A program made the translations under genes and the position numbers. A stretch of DNA of 30,089 nucleotides from CAXBES01 sp965367015 (lineage in GTDB: Bacteria; Bacteroidota; Bacteroidia; Flavobacteriales; Flavobacteriaceae), in the NCBI GenBank assembly GCA_965367015.1, contig CBDUGY010000017.1, forward strand, positions 1 through 30,089, given 5' to 3'. The notes under the pieces were generated by a model that worked only from the letters and a program-made list of their open reading frames with translations, had not been told where the DNA came from and did not search any database. Positions 15,785 through 23,863 of the stretch are shown here, piece by piece (within the stretch, counting starts at the first letter, position 1; each line of letters starts with the position of its first letter).

Positions 15785-16735
15785 TTGAAGCTCACAAGAG
15801 AAGTAAAAACTGGAATTCTTGCCATTGGTGCCATCCTCCTATTTATATTTGGTTACAGCTATTTAAAAGGAACTAATCTCCTAGAAAAGAACCGTACCTT
15901 TTTTGTAAAATATCAGAATGTTGAAGGTTTAGCAAAAGGTGCTCCCGTAACTATCAACGGTTTTGGTGTAGGAAAAGTTCAGAATATTAAGTTCGCCGAT
16001 AAGGCCGGAGGATTAATTGTTGAATTAACCGTAGAAGAGGATTTTGATTTTTCTAAAACCAGTTTAGTACGTATTTACAGTAGCGGACTAATAGGAGGGA
16101 AGTCTATCGGAATTTTTCCAAAATACGAGGCAGGTAATATTGCTCAAAGTGGCGATACTTTAAGGGGAGAAATTGAAGACGGTATGCTTACAGCAGTTTC
16201 CAAAGCATTAGGACCACTGGAGAGAAAAGTAAATAATACCTTGGCAGTAGTCGATACGCTACTATTAAGTGTAACCGATGTTCTTGATGAAGATACTCGT
16301 GATAACCTAAAACTAGCTATTCAGAACCTGAATTCTACTATGCGCTCTTTCAATGGTGCTTCAAAAAGTTTAGACAATCTACTTGCAGACAATACAGAAA
16401 AATTAAATCGCACTTTTACAAATCTCGATGATATGTCGGCCAATTTTGTAAAACTTTCCGATTCTTTAGCACAGTTAGAGACAGGGAAGCTGGTAAGTGA
16501 CTTACAAAATGTGGTCGACAGATTCGACGCATTGGTTACCGGACTGGATAGTGGCGAAGGCACAGTTGGCAAGCTGTTGAAAGACGATCAATTATATGAT
16601 AATCTTGAAGGTGCATCGCGGCAATTAGAACAATTGCTGCAAGATTTAAAGTTGAACCCTAAGCGTTACGTACATATTTCAGTTTTTGGTAAAAAACAGA
16701 AAGAATATGTATCACCAGAATATCCAGACCAATAA
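15785..16735 (+). CDS. MCE family protein MlaD (lipid transport substrate-binding)
   Basis: The 316-residue protein is anchored in the inner membrane by a single N-terminal span (about 9-28), followed by a MlaD/MCE domain (about 38-115; NVEGLAKGAPVTINGFGVGKV) and a long helical, partly coiled-coil tail (about 140-300). MCE proteins form hexameric rings that carry phospholipids between membranes in Mla-type ABC systems; no MlaE or MlaF gene is next to it here. The start is TTG at 15785, giving MKLTREVKTGILAIG, which matches the usual start point of flavobacterial members. No ATG is available. It follows the amidase gene by 54 bases and precedes the Fe-S gene by 5. Confidence 0.9.
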   Translation: MKLTREVKTGILAIGAILLFIFGYSYLKGTNLLEKNRTFFVKYQNVEGLAKGAPVTINGFGVGKVQNIKFADKAGGLIVELTVEEDFDFSKTSLVRIYSSGLIGGKSIGIFPKYEAGNIAQSGDTLRGEIEDGMLTAVSKALGPLERKVNNTLAVVDTLLLSVTDVLDEDTRDNLKLAIQNLNSTMRSFNGASKSLDNLLADNTEKLNRTFTNLDDMSANFVKLSDSLAQLETGKLVSDLQNVVDRFDALVTGLDSGEGTVGKLLKDDQLYDNLEGASRQLEQLLQDLKLNPKRYVHISVFGKKQKEYVSPEYPDQ

Positions 16736-16740
16736 AAAAA

Positions 16741-18063
16741 ATGGAATACCTTCCAAATATTCTCTTCGTATTAGCACTCATTGCCGGTATTGGTTTTTTC
16801 ACCATAAACATCCGGAAAGTCATCCGTAATATTAAATTAGGTAAAAGTATTGAGAAACCCGACCGACCTCAGGAACGTTGGGGCAATGTTTTTCGAATCG
16901 CACTTGGGCAATCCAAGATGGTTGTTCGCCCGGTCGCAGGTTTACTGCATATTATAGTTTATGTTGGTTTTGTCGTTATCAACATTGAAGTTTTAGAAAT
17001 AATTATTGATGGTATCTTCGGAACACATCGAATCTTTGCATTTTTAGGCGGCTTCTATGATATTCTTATTGCAACTTTTGAAATACTGGCCTTGCTCGTA
17101 TTTATCGGAGTAATATTATTCTGGACGCGTAGAAATATTCAGAGAATAAAAAGATTTTGGGCTAAAGAAATGACGGCATGGCCGAAGAATGATGCGAATA
17201 TCATTTTATATTTTGAAATGGTATTAATGATTCTTTTTATCACTATGAACGCTGCAGATCTTCAGTTACAAAGACTTGGAGCTCCACATTATATAGAAGC
17301 GGGTATGTTTCCTGTTAGTCAGTTTGTTACACCTCTTTTTGAAAATCTTTCCGAAGCCACTTTGGTGATAATTGAAAGAACTGCCTGGTGGTTACACATT
17401 ATAGGAATTTTAATATTCCTTAATTACCTCTATTTCTCAAAGCATCTTCATATTTTATTGGCATTTCCTAATGTTTACTTCGGAAGAGTTACTCCTAAAG
17501 GAAAATTTGAAAATAATGAAGCTGTCACTAATGAAGTTAAACTAATGATGGATCCCAACGCCGATCCATTTGCTGCACCTGCTGAAGGTGCCGAAGTGCC
17601 GGCAAAGTTTGGTGCCAGTGATGTGATGGACCTAAGTCAGATTCAACTTCTAAATGCATATACATGTACAGAATGTGGACGTTGTACTAGCGAATGTCCC
17701 GCAAATCTTACAGGAAAGAAGCTTTCACCGCGTAAAATAATGATGGATACTCGGGACCGTCTGGAAGAAGTGAGTAAAAATATCGACGCAAATAAAGAAT
17801 TCAAGCCAGACGGCAAGCAATTGCTTGACGATTATATAACACGGGAAGAATTATGGGCCTGTACTACATGTAATGCTTGCGTAGAAGCCTGTCCGGTAAG
17901 TATTGATCCATTATCGATAATTATGGAAATGCGTCAATATTTGGTAATGGAACAATCTGCGGCACCCACCGAACTAAATGGTGCTATGACTAATATAGAA
18001 AATAACGGTGCTCCCTGGCCTTACAACCAGATGGATCGCCTAAACTGGAAAAACGAAGCGTAA
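16741..18063 (+). CDS. membrane-bound 4Fe-4S dicluster oxidoreductase subunit (HdrE/D-like)
   Basis: The 440-residue protein joins a membrane half to a ferredoxin half. The first ~250 residues contain about five spans with membrane histidines (LLHIIVYVGF, WWLHIIGI, SKHLHIL), like the NarI/HdrE b-type cytochrome domain. The second half has two classical 4Fe-4S motifs: C309/C312/C315/C319-Pro (CTECGRCTSECP) and C374/C377/C380/C384-Pro (CTTCNACVEACP), as in HdrC/GlpC/DsrK-type proteins. It probably passes electrons between the quinone pool and a cytoplasmic partner, most likely the CCG protein at 18503. Electron donor or acceptor is unknown. The next gene begins 2 bases after its stop. Confidence 0.85.
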   Translation: MEYLPNILFVLALIAGIGFFTINIRKVIRNIKLGKSIEKPDRPQERWGNVFRIALGQSKMVVRPVAGLLHIIVYVGFVVINIEVLEIIIDGIFGTHRIFAFLGGFYDILIATFEILALLVFIGVILFWTRRNIQRIKRFWAKEMTAWPKNDANIILYFEMVLMILFITMNAADLQLQRLGAPHYIEAGMFPVSQFVTPLFENLSEATLVIIERTAWWLHIIGILIFLNYLYFSKHLHILLAFPNVYFGRVTPKGKFENNEAVTNEVKLMMDPNADPFAAPAEGAEVPAKFGASDVMDLSQIQLLNAYTCTECGRCTSECPANLTGKKLSPRKIMMDTRDRLEEVSKNIDANKEFKPDGKQLLDDYITREELWACTTCNACVEACPVSIDPLSIIMEMRQYLVMEQSAAPTELNGAMTNIENNGAPWPYNQMDRLNWKNEA

Positions 18064-18065
18064 TT

Positions 18066-18500
18066 ATGAAAAAAGAAGAGGTAGAAAAAATGCTGCATGA
18101 TAAGGTAGAGAAGGGTTCACATGTGAGTCCGATTTTGCCTAAAGACATTAAGAACTATCTTATAGATATTGATGGTACTATTACAGACGATATTCCAAAC
18201 GAGGAGCCGGAACGTATGGGAACATGCGAACCTTTTCCGGATGCTTTAAAGACATTAAATAAATGGTACGATCAAGGGCATGTGATATGTTTCTTTACGT
18301 CAAGAACTGAAGCACATCGCGAGATTACTGAATACTGGCTCGATAAGCATGGTTTTAAGTATCATTCGCTTTTAATGGGAAAACCACGTGGTGGAAATTA
18401 TCATTGGGTAGATAATCACTTAGTGAAAGCTACTCGTTATAAAGGTAAATTTACCGATATGGTAGAAAAGAAAGTAACAATTCAGGTATTTGAAGAATAA
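18066..18500 (+). CDS. small HAD-like phosphohydrolase-type protein
   Basis: This is a 144-residue soluble protein with the HAD-superfamily signature: motif I LIDIDGTITDD (D34 nucleophile, D36 acid/base), motif II CFFTSR (T78), motif III K106 in MGKPRGG, and motif IV D116 in WVDNH. All catalytic positions are present, so phosphatase activity is plausible; the substrate is unknown. Proteins of this kind have sometimes been labelled phosphoheptose isomerase, but nothing here resembles the SIS isomerase fold. It sits between two Fe-S protein genes with 2-base gaps on both sides, so it is translated with them and probably serves the same process. Confidence 0.72.
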   Translation: MKKEEVEKMLHDKVEKGSHVSPILPKDIKNYLIDIDGTITDDIPNEEPERMGTCEPFPDALKTLNKWYDQGHVICFFTSRTEAHREITEYWLDKHGFKYHSLLMGKPRGGNYHWVDNHLVKATRYKGKFTDMVEKKVTIQVFEE

Positions 18501-18502
18501 TC

Positions 18503-19294
18503 ATGAGTGAAGCAATAAAAGTACCCACAATGGCCGAGTATATGGCGCAAGGAAAACAACCGGAAGTTTTATTCTGGGTAGGTTGCGCCGGAAGTTTCGA
18601 CGATAGAGCGAAGAAAATAACCAAAGCTTTTGTGAGGTTACTCAATAACGCAAATATCGATTTTGCTGTTTTAGGTACCGAAGAGAGTTGCACGGGAGAT
18701 CCTGCCAAACGCGCTGGAAATGAGTTTCTTTTTCAGATGCAAGCCATGGGAAATATTGAAGTTCTGAATGCTTATGAAGTAAAAAAGATTGTTACTGCTT
18801 GTCCGCATTGTTTCAATACTATAAAAAATGAATATCCTGAGCTTGGCGGCAATTACGAAGTTTTACATCATACACAATTTTTAAAAACCCTGCTGGACGA
18901 AGGTCGGTTAAAAGTTGAAGGCGGAAAGTTCAAAGGAAAACGAATCACCTTTCACGATCCTTGTTATCTCGGTCGGGCAAATGGAGAATATGAAGCGCCG
19001 CGGGAATTACTTCAGAAATTAGAAGTAGAATTAGTAGAGATGAAACGATGCAAATCACGCGGACTGTGTTGTGGGGCAGGTGGTGCTCAAATGTTCAAGG
19101 AAGCTGAACCCGGAAACAAAGAGATCAATATCGAGCGTACCGAAGAAGCAATAGAAGTCAAGCCGGATATTATTGCAGCCGGTTGTCCATTCTGTAATAC
19201 AATGCTTACTGATGGTGTGAAAGGCAAAGAAAAGGAAGGCGAGATACAAGTGATGGATGTTGCCGAAATGATCGCTAATGCAGATGAATTATGA
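18503..19294 (+). CDS. CCG-domain (Fe-S)-binding protein, HdrB-like
   Basis: The 263-residue cytoplasmic protein has two tandem CCG (cysteine-rich, PF02754) domains. The second is complete: C154, C189-C190 (GLCCGAGG), C228 and C231 (CPFC), which in HdrB-type proteins binds an unusual 4Fe-4S or zinc site. The first is degenerate: C28, C63 in ESCTGDP where CCG is expected, then C100 and C103 (CPHC). Such proteins pair with dicluster ferredoxin subunits in heterodisulfide reductase, GlpABC and LutABC-like enzymes; the partner here is almost certainly the membrane Fe-S protein at 16741. Its stop overlaps the next start by 4 bases (ATGA). Confidence 0.87.
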   Translation: MSEAIKVPTMAEYMAQGKQPEVLFWVGCAGSFDDRAKKITKAFVRLLNNANIDFAVLGTEESCTGDPAKRAGNEFLFQMQAMGNIEVLNAYEVKKIVTACPHCFNTIKNEYPELGGNYEVLHHTQFLKTLLDEGRLKVEGGKFKGKRITFHDPCYLGRANGEYEAPRELLQKLEVELVEMKRCKSRGLCCGAGGAQMFKEAEPGNKEINIERTEEAIEVKPDIIAAGCPFCNTMLTDGVKGKEKEGEIQVMDVAEMIANADEL

Positions 19295-19776
19295 TAACAA
19301 ATTTCGAAAATTTACCGGAAGACTCAAGAATTTGGGTCTATCAGTCAAACCGAAAATTAAGTGACGAAGAAGTCGATTCTATATCCCCGAAGATTGAAAC
19401 CTTTTTAGAAAATTGGACCGCTCACGGATCGGATCTCGAAGCAGGATTTGAGATAAAATATAATCGCTTCATCGTATTCGGACTCAATCAGGCGAATGCT
19501 TCAGCTTCCGGATGTAGCATTGATGCATCTGTAAAATTTATTCAATCTCTAGAACAAGAATTGGGTATAGATCTACTCGATAAAATGAACGTGACTTTTT
19601 ACAGCGGTGATTATATTGCACATAAATCTTTGAGTGATTTCAGAAAAATGGCGAAAGCTAAATCTGTTTCACCTAATACAATCGTTTTCAATAATCTAGT
19701 CAATACAAAAGCAGAATATCTTGAAAATTGGGAAGTGCCTGCTAAAGAAAGTTGGCACAATAGATTTTTAGCATAG
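19291..19776 (+). CDS. conserved protein of unknown function (often called ABC transporter ATPase)
   Basis: This 161-residue soluble protein has no signal peptide or membrane span. Bacteroidota relatives are often labelled ABC transporter ATPase, but I see no Walker A (GxxxxGKS/T), no LSGGQ and no Walker B, and the length is far too short, so that name is not supported. A distinctive segment is NQANASASGCSIDASVKF (about 70-87), with a single cysteine flanked by small residues. The start ATG overlaps the stop of the CCG Fe-S gene by 4 bases, so it is translationally coupled to the redox module. The GH3 gene follows after 19 bases. Confidence 0.75.
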   Translation: MITNFENLPEDSRIWVYQSNRKLSDEEVDSISPKIETFLENWTAHGSDLEAGFEIKYNRFIVFGLNQANASASGCSIDASVKFIQSLEQELGIDLLDKMNVTFYSGDYIAHKSLSDFRKMAKAKSVSPNTIVFNNLVNTKAEYLENWEVPAKESWHNRFLA

Positions 19777-19795
19777 TTTTTGCAACCCCCCGTAT

Positions 19796-22723
19796 ATGAA
19801 AAAACTGCTTGCAACCTCAATATTTACGCTATCCTTTATCGCTGTATTCGCACAGCAAATCAATCCGTTAATCGTTAAAGAAGATTTCGAAAATCAGAAG
19901 AGATGGGTAGATAGTATTTATGGAAATATGTCGCTTCAGGAGAAAGTAGGACAATTATTTATGCCTGTTCTTTACTCGAGCGCTTCGGAAGAAACCATTA
20001 CCGCAACCAAAAATCTTATTGCAAATCAATACATTGGCGGGGTGATATTTTCTAAAGGTGGCCCACAGCGACAGGCAAAGATTAATAATGAGCTGCAGGC
20101 CATATCCAAAGTTCCATTAATGATGGCGATGGATGCCGAATGGGGACTTGCGATGCGTCTCGATTCAACTTACGCTTATCCCTGGAATATGACCTTAGGA
20201 GCTATAACTGATAACAACATTGTTGAAAAAGTCGGAAAGCGTATCGGAGAGCATACTAAAAGGATGGGAATGCATATTAATTTTGCACCGGTGGTCGATA
20301 TTAATACGAATCCGAACAATCCTATTATCGGAAACCGATCTTTCGGTGAAGACCGCGACAATGTTACTGAGAAATCCCTGGCATTTATGAAAGGGTTACA
20401 AAGCGCCGGAGTATTGGCAAACGCGAAACATTTTCCGGGCCATGGAGATACAGATAAGGACTCACACGAAACATTACCAACCATCAATTTTACGAAGGCA
20501 CGAATCGATAGTGTTGAACTTTATCCTTATCGTCGACTAATACGTGAAGGTTTAAGTAGCGTTATGGTGGCACATTTAAATGTACCCTCTTTAGAATCTC
20601 GAAGTAATTTTCCCTCATCATTATCTAAAACTATTGTTTCAGAGCTTTTGAAAGGTGAATTAGGATTTAACGGCCTCGTATTTACAGATGCTTTGAATAT
20701 GAAAGGAGCTGCCGATTTCAAGAAACCGGGTGAGATCGACCTTGCTGCGTTTCTTGCAGGAAATGATGTTCTGTTGATATCTGAAGACATTCCGAAAGCG
20801 CATCAATTATTCATAAATGCATATCGTGAAAAAGTCATCGAAGAAGATCGTTTAGCACATTCAGTAAAGAAAATTTTATACGCCAAATACAAGGTAGGAT
20901 TAAACAAATACAAGCCTGTTAATACGAATTATTTAGTTGAAGACTTGAACTCTGTTCTGGATGACGTTCTGTACGAAGAAGCCATGGAAAATGCGCTCAC
21001 CGTATTAAAAAATGATCGGGCCATTCTTCCAATTAAGGATCTTCAGGAGAAAAAGATTGCCTATGTTAATTTTGGAGATGATAGCGGACAAGATTTCTTA
21101 GATCAATTGCGGAAATACGCGGGTGTAGATTGGGTTAAAGCAAATAATCTTGACGACTATATTAAAAAACTTCAAAAGTATAACTATGTGATCATTGGCT
21201 TCCATAAATCGAATGAAAACCCGTGGAAAGACTATAAGATTACAGATAAAGAACTTGTTTGGATTTATGAGATTGCCAGAACCAACACCGTGATACTCGA
21301 TGTATTTGCCAGACCATACGCATTATTAGATCTTAAGACTTCGGCTAATTTTGAAGGCATTATCTTGTCGTATCAAAACAGTAAAGTTTCTCAGGAGTTA
21401 TCGGCTCAACTAATTTTCGGAGCCAGAGAAGCAAAAGGAAAATTACCTGTAAGTCTTGGTGAAGACTTTCCGGTAAATACCCACTTTCAAACGAAATCTT
21501 TACGAAGATTACAATACGGTACACCTGAAAGTGTTGGAGTGAATAGTTACAAGCTCAAAAAAATAGACACCTTAGCTCGAAATGGCTTGTGGGGAGGAAT
21601 GATGCCGGGTGCCCAAATTATTATAGCACGGAAGGGTAAGGTCATTTATGATAAAAATTTTGGGTATCATACTCAAAGTAGAAAGAATTTGGTTAAATCG
21701 AATGATATCTACGACGTTGCTTCTCTCACAAAAATCCTGGCTACCTTGCCTTTGGTGATGGAACTTATGGATCGAGGTGTAATATCCATGGACACCAAGC
21801 TCTCTGAAATGCTTCCAGAATACAAAAATTCGAATAAGGCTAATATCACGCTAAAGGCCATGTTGTCGCATTATGCCCGCTTCAAGGCCTGGATTCCTTT
21901 TTATGTAGCGACAATTGATTCAGTTACAAAACTTCCCGACACAAAATATTATTCCAAAAAAGCCAGTAAAAAGTTTTCAATAAAAGTTGCTGAAGATCTT
22001 TACATTCGATCCGATTTTAAGGATAGTATTTACGAACAAATTCGGGAGAGCGAATTGAGAAACAGACTAAGTTATAAATACAGTGATTTACCATATTATA
22101 TATTGAAGAAGTACTTGGAAAGTTTTTATGGGACTTCTATGGAAGACCTTGTGCAACGAAATTTATACGAGCCAATGGGCGCAAATTATACAACTTACCT
22201 GCCTCTGGAAAAATTTTCTAAAGCAGATATAGTGCCAACAGAAAGAGATGATTATTTCAGAATGCAGAAAGTTCATGGCTACGTGCACGACCAAGGAGCA
22301 GCTATGTTGGGTGGAGTTAGCGGACATGCAGGGGTTTTTAGTAACGCCAATGATGTTGCCAAGATCATGCAAATGTATCTCTGGGATGGATATTACGGAG
22401 GTAAACGTTACTTTTCACCCGAAACTATGAAGGCATTTAATACTTGTTATTACTGTGATAGCGATGTGCGAAGAGGTGTTGGTTTTGATAAACCCCAATT
22501 GGGTGATTCCGGTCCAACGTGTGGCTGTGTATCAATGACGAGTTTTGGGCATAGTGGTTTTACAGGAACTTTCACCTGGGCAGATCCTGAACAGGAGATT
22601 GTATATGTCTTTTTATCGAATAGAACCTATCCCAGTGCCGATAATAGAAAGATCATTAGCAGTAACCTAAGAAGTAATATTCAAGAGGCGATCTATGAAG
22701 CAATCGATTATACTAATGAATAA
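19796..22723 (+). CDS. GH3 N-acetylglucosaminidase (NagZ-like) fused to class C beta-lactamase-like domain
   Basis: The protein is 975 residues, with a signal peptide (MKKLLATSIFTLSFIAVFAQ). The GH3 domain (about 40-370) has the NagZ-type KHFPGHGDTDKDSH motif (211-224), whose His/Asp pair provides acid-base catalysis, and nucleophile D298 in FTDALNMKG. A GH3 C-terminal-like domain follows (about 385-570). The last ~390 residues form a serine beta-lactamase/PBP fold with SxxK (S643, K646 in SLTK), a Tyr motif Y762-S-D, and H919-S-G in place of KTG. The fusion suggests periplasmic or outer-membrane muropeptide trimming, with sugar and peptide or ester cleavage in one chain. bshA follows 6 bases later. 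Confidence 0.9.
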   Translation: MKKLLATSIFTLSFIAVFAQQINPLIVKEDFENQKRWVDSIYGNMSLQEKVGQLFMPVLYSSASEETITATKNLIANQYIGGVIFSKGGPQRQAKINNELQAISKVPLMMAMDAEWGLAMRLDSTYAYPWNMTLGAITDNNIVEKVGKRIGEHTKRMGMHINFAPVVDINTNPNNPIIGNRSFGEDRDNVTEKSLAFMKGLQSAGVLANAKHFPGHGDTDKDSHETLPTINFTKARIDSVELYPYRRLIREGLSSVMVAHLNVPSLESRSNFPSSLSKTIVSELLKGELGFNGLVFTDALNMKGAADFKKPGEIDLAAFLAGNDVLLISEDIPKAHQLFINAYREKVIEEDRLAHSVKKILYAKYKVGLNKYKPVNTNYLVEDLNSVLDDVLYEEAMENALTVLKNDRAILPIKDLQEKKIAYVNFGDDSGQDFLDQLRKYAGVDWVKANNLDDYIKKLQKYNYVIIGFHKSNENPWKDYKITDKELVWIYEIARTNTVILDVFARPYALLDLKTSANFEGIILSYQNSKVSQELSAQLIFGAREAKGKLPVSLGEDFPVNTHFQTKSLRRLQYGTPESVGVNSYKLKKIDTLARNGLWGGMMPGAQIIIARKGKVIYDKNFGYHTQSRKNLVKSNDIYDVASLTKILATLPLVMELMDRGVISMDTKLSEMLPEYKNSNKANITLKAMLSHYARFKAWIPFYVATIDSVTKLPDTKYYSKKASKKFSIKVAEDLYIRSDFKDSIYEQIRESELRNRLSYKYSDLPYYILKKYLESFYGTSMEDLVQRNLYEPMGANYTTYLPLEKFSKADIVPTERDDYFRMQKVHGYVHDQGAAMLGGVSGHAGVFSNANDVAKIMQMYLWDGYYGGKRYFSPETMKAFNTCYYCDSDVRRGVGFDKPQLGDSGPTCGCVSMTSFGHSGFTGTFTWADPEQEIVYVFLSNRTYPSADNRKIISSNLRSNIQEAIYEAIDYTNE

Positions 22724-22729
22724 ACAATT

Positions 22730-23863
22730 ATGAAAATAGCAATCGTATGTTATCCAACCTTTGGAGGAAGTGGGGTAGTAGCCACAGAACTCGGAATTGC
22801 CCTTGCCGATAGAGGCCATGAGGTTCATTTCATAACATATAGACAACCTGTAAGGCTGGAATTAATATCTCACAATGTGCATTTCCATGAGGTTACAGTA
22901 CCTGAATATCCACTATTCCACTTTCAACCCTATGAGCTTGCTCTTTCCAGCAAATTGGTGAATATGGTGAAATTGTATAAAATTGACCTGCTACATGTTC
23001 ATTATGCTATTCCGCATGCTTATGCCGGATATATGGCTAAACAAATGCTTGCTTCGGAAGGAATCCATATTCCTATGGTAACAACCCTTCACGGAACAGA
23101 TATTACCCTGGTTGGGAATCATCCTTTCTATAAGCCTGCTGTTACTTTCAGTATAAACGAAAGTGATATGGTAACTTCTGTATCGCAGAGCTTAAAGGAA
23201 GACACATTACGCTTATTCGATATAAAAAATGACATTACTGTTGTGCCAAACTTTATCGATATGGCGAAACAAGAGAATCCTTATACCGATTGCCAGCGTG
23301 ACCTAATGGCGGAAAAACATGAACATATCATTACGCACATAAGTAATTTACGACCTGTAAAGCGCGTTCAAGATGTAATTGAAATCTTTGATCGGATTAG
23401 AAAAGCAACTCCGGCAAAACTTATTATTGTAGGTGACGGTCCGGAGAAAGAAGCGATGGAAGAATTATGTGTAACAAAAGGGATACAAGAGAAAGTTGTA
23501 TTCGTAGGAAATAGTAGCGAGATCGATAAAATCTTATGCTTTAGCGACTTATTTTTGCTTCCTTCTGAAAAAGAAAGTTTCGGTCTGGCAGCATTAGAAG
23601 CTATGGCCTGCGGTGTTCCCGTAATTTCAAGTAATACCGGTGGACTTTCAGAAGTAAATGAACAGGGGGTTAGCGGTTATTTAAGTGATGTTGGAAATGT
23701 TTCTGAAATGGCGGATAACGCGCTTAAAATTCTGGGTGACCCGGAAACTTTAGCAAGGTTCAAGCAGCAGGCGAAGACTTCAGCTTACAAGTTTGATACG
23801 AAAAATATCGTTCCATTATACGAAGAGGTATATGCAAAAGCATTGAACAAAATTGAGATCTAA
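22730..23863 (+). CDS. bshA: N-acetyl-alpha-D-glucosaminyl L-malate synthase BshA
   Basis: BshA joins GlcNAc from UDP-GlcNAc to L-malate, the first step of bacillithiol synthesis. The 377 residues are the usual length for this GT4 (GT-B fold) enzyme. The N terminus has IVCYPTFGGSGVVATELG. An MVTTLHGTDITLVG segment lies near 120-134. The nucleotide-sugar site has GDGPEK and the E-x7-E pair in KESFGLAALEAMACGVPV. The gene is 6 bases after the GH3 fusion and ends the plus-strand run. Its TAA shares bases with the stop of the convergent M19 peptidase gene (23860-23863). bshB and bshC are not in the window. Confidence 0.95.
   Translation: MKIAIVCYPTFGGSGVVATELGIALADRGHEVHFITYRQPVRLELISHNVHFHEVTVPEYPLFHFQPYELALSSKLVNMVKLYKIDLLHVHYAIPHAYAGYMAKQMLASEGIHIPMVTTLHGTDITLVGNHPFYKPAVTFSINESDMVTSVSQSLKEDTLRLFDIKNDITVVPNFIDMAKQENPYTDCQRDLMAEKHEHIITHISNLRPVKRVQDVIEIFDRIRKATPAKLIIVGDGPEKEAMEELCVTKGIQEKVVFVGNSSEIDKILCFSDLFLLPSEKESFGLAALEAMACGVPVISSNTGGLSEVNEQGVSGYLSDVGNVSEMADNALKILGDPETLARFKQQAKTSAYKFDTKNIVPLYEEVYAKALNKIEI

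Noticed and set aside
18066..18500. Phosphoheptose isomerase as product name
   Set aside because: The sequence carries HAD motifs (D34, D36, T78, K106, D116) and none of the SIS-domain features.
19291..19776. ABC transporter ATPase as product name
   Set aside because: No P-loop, signature or Walker B motif is present, so the common label is not used.
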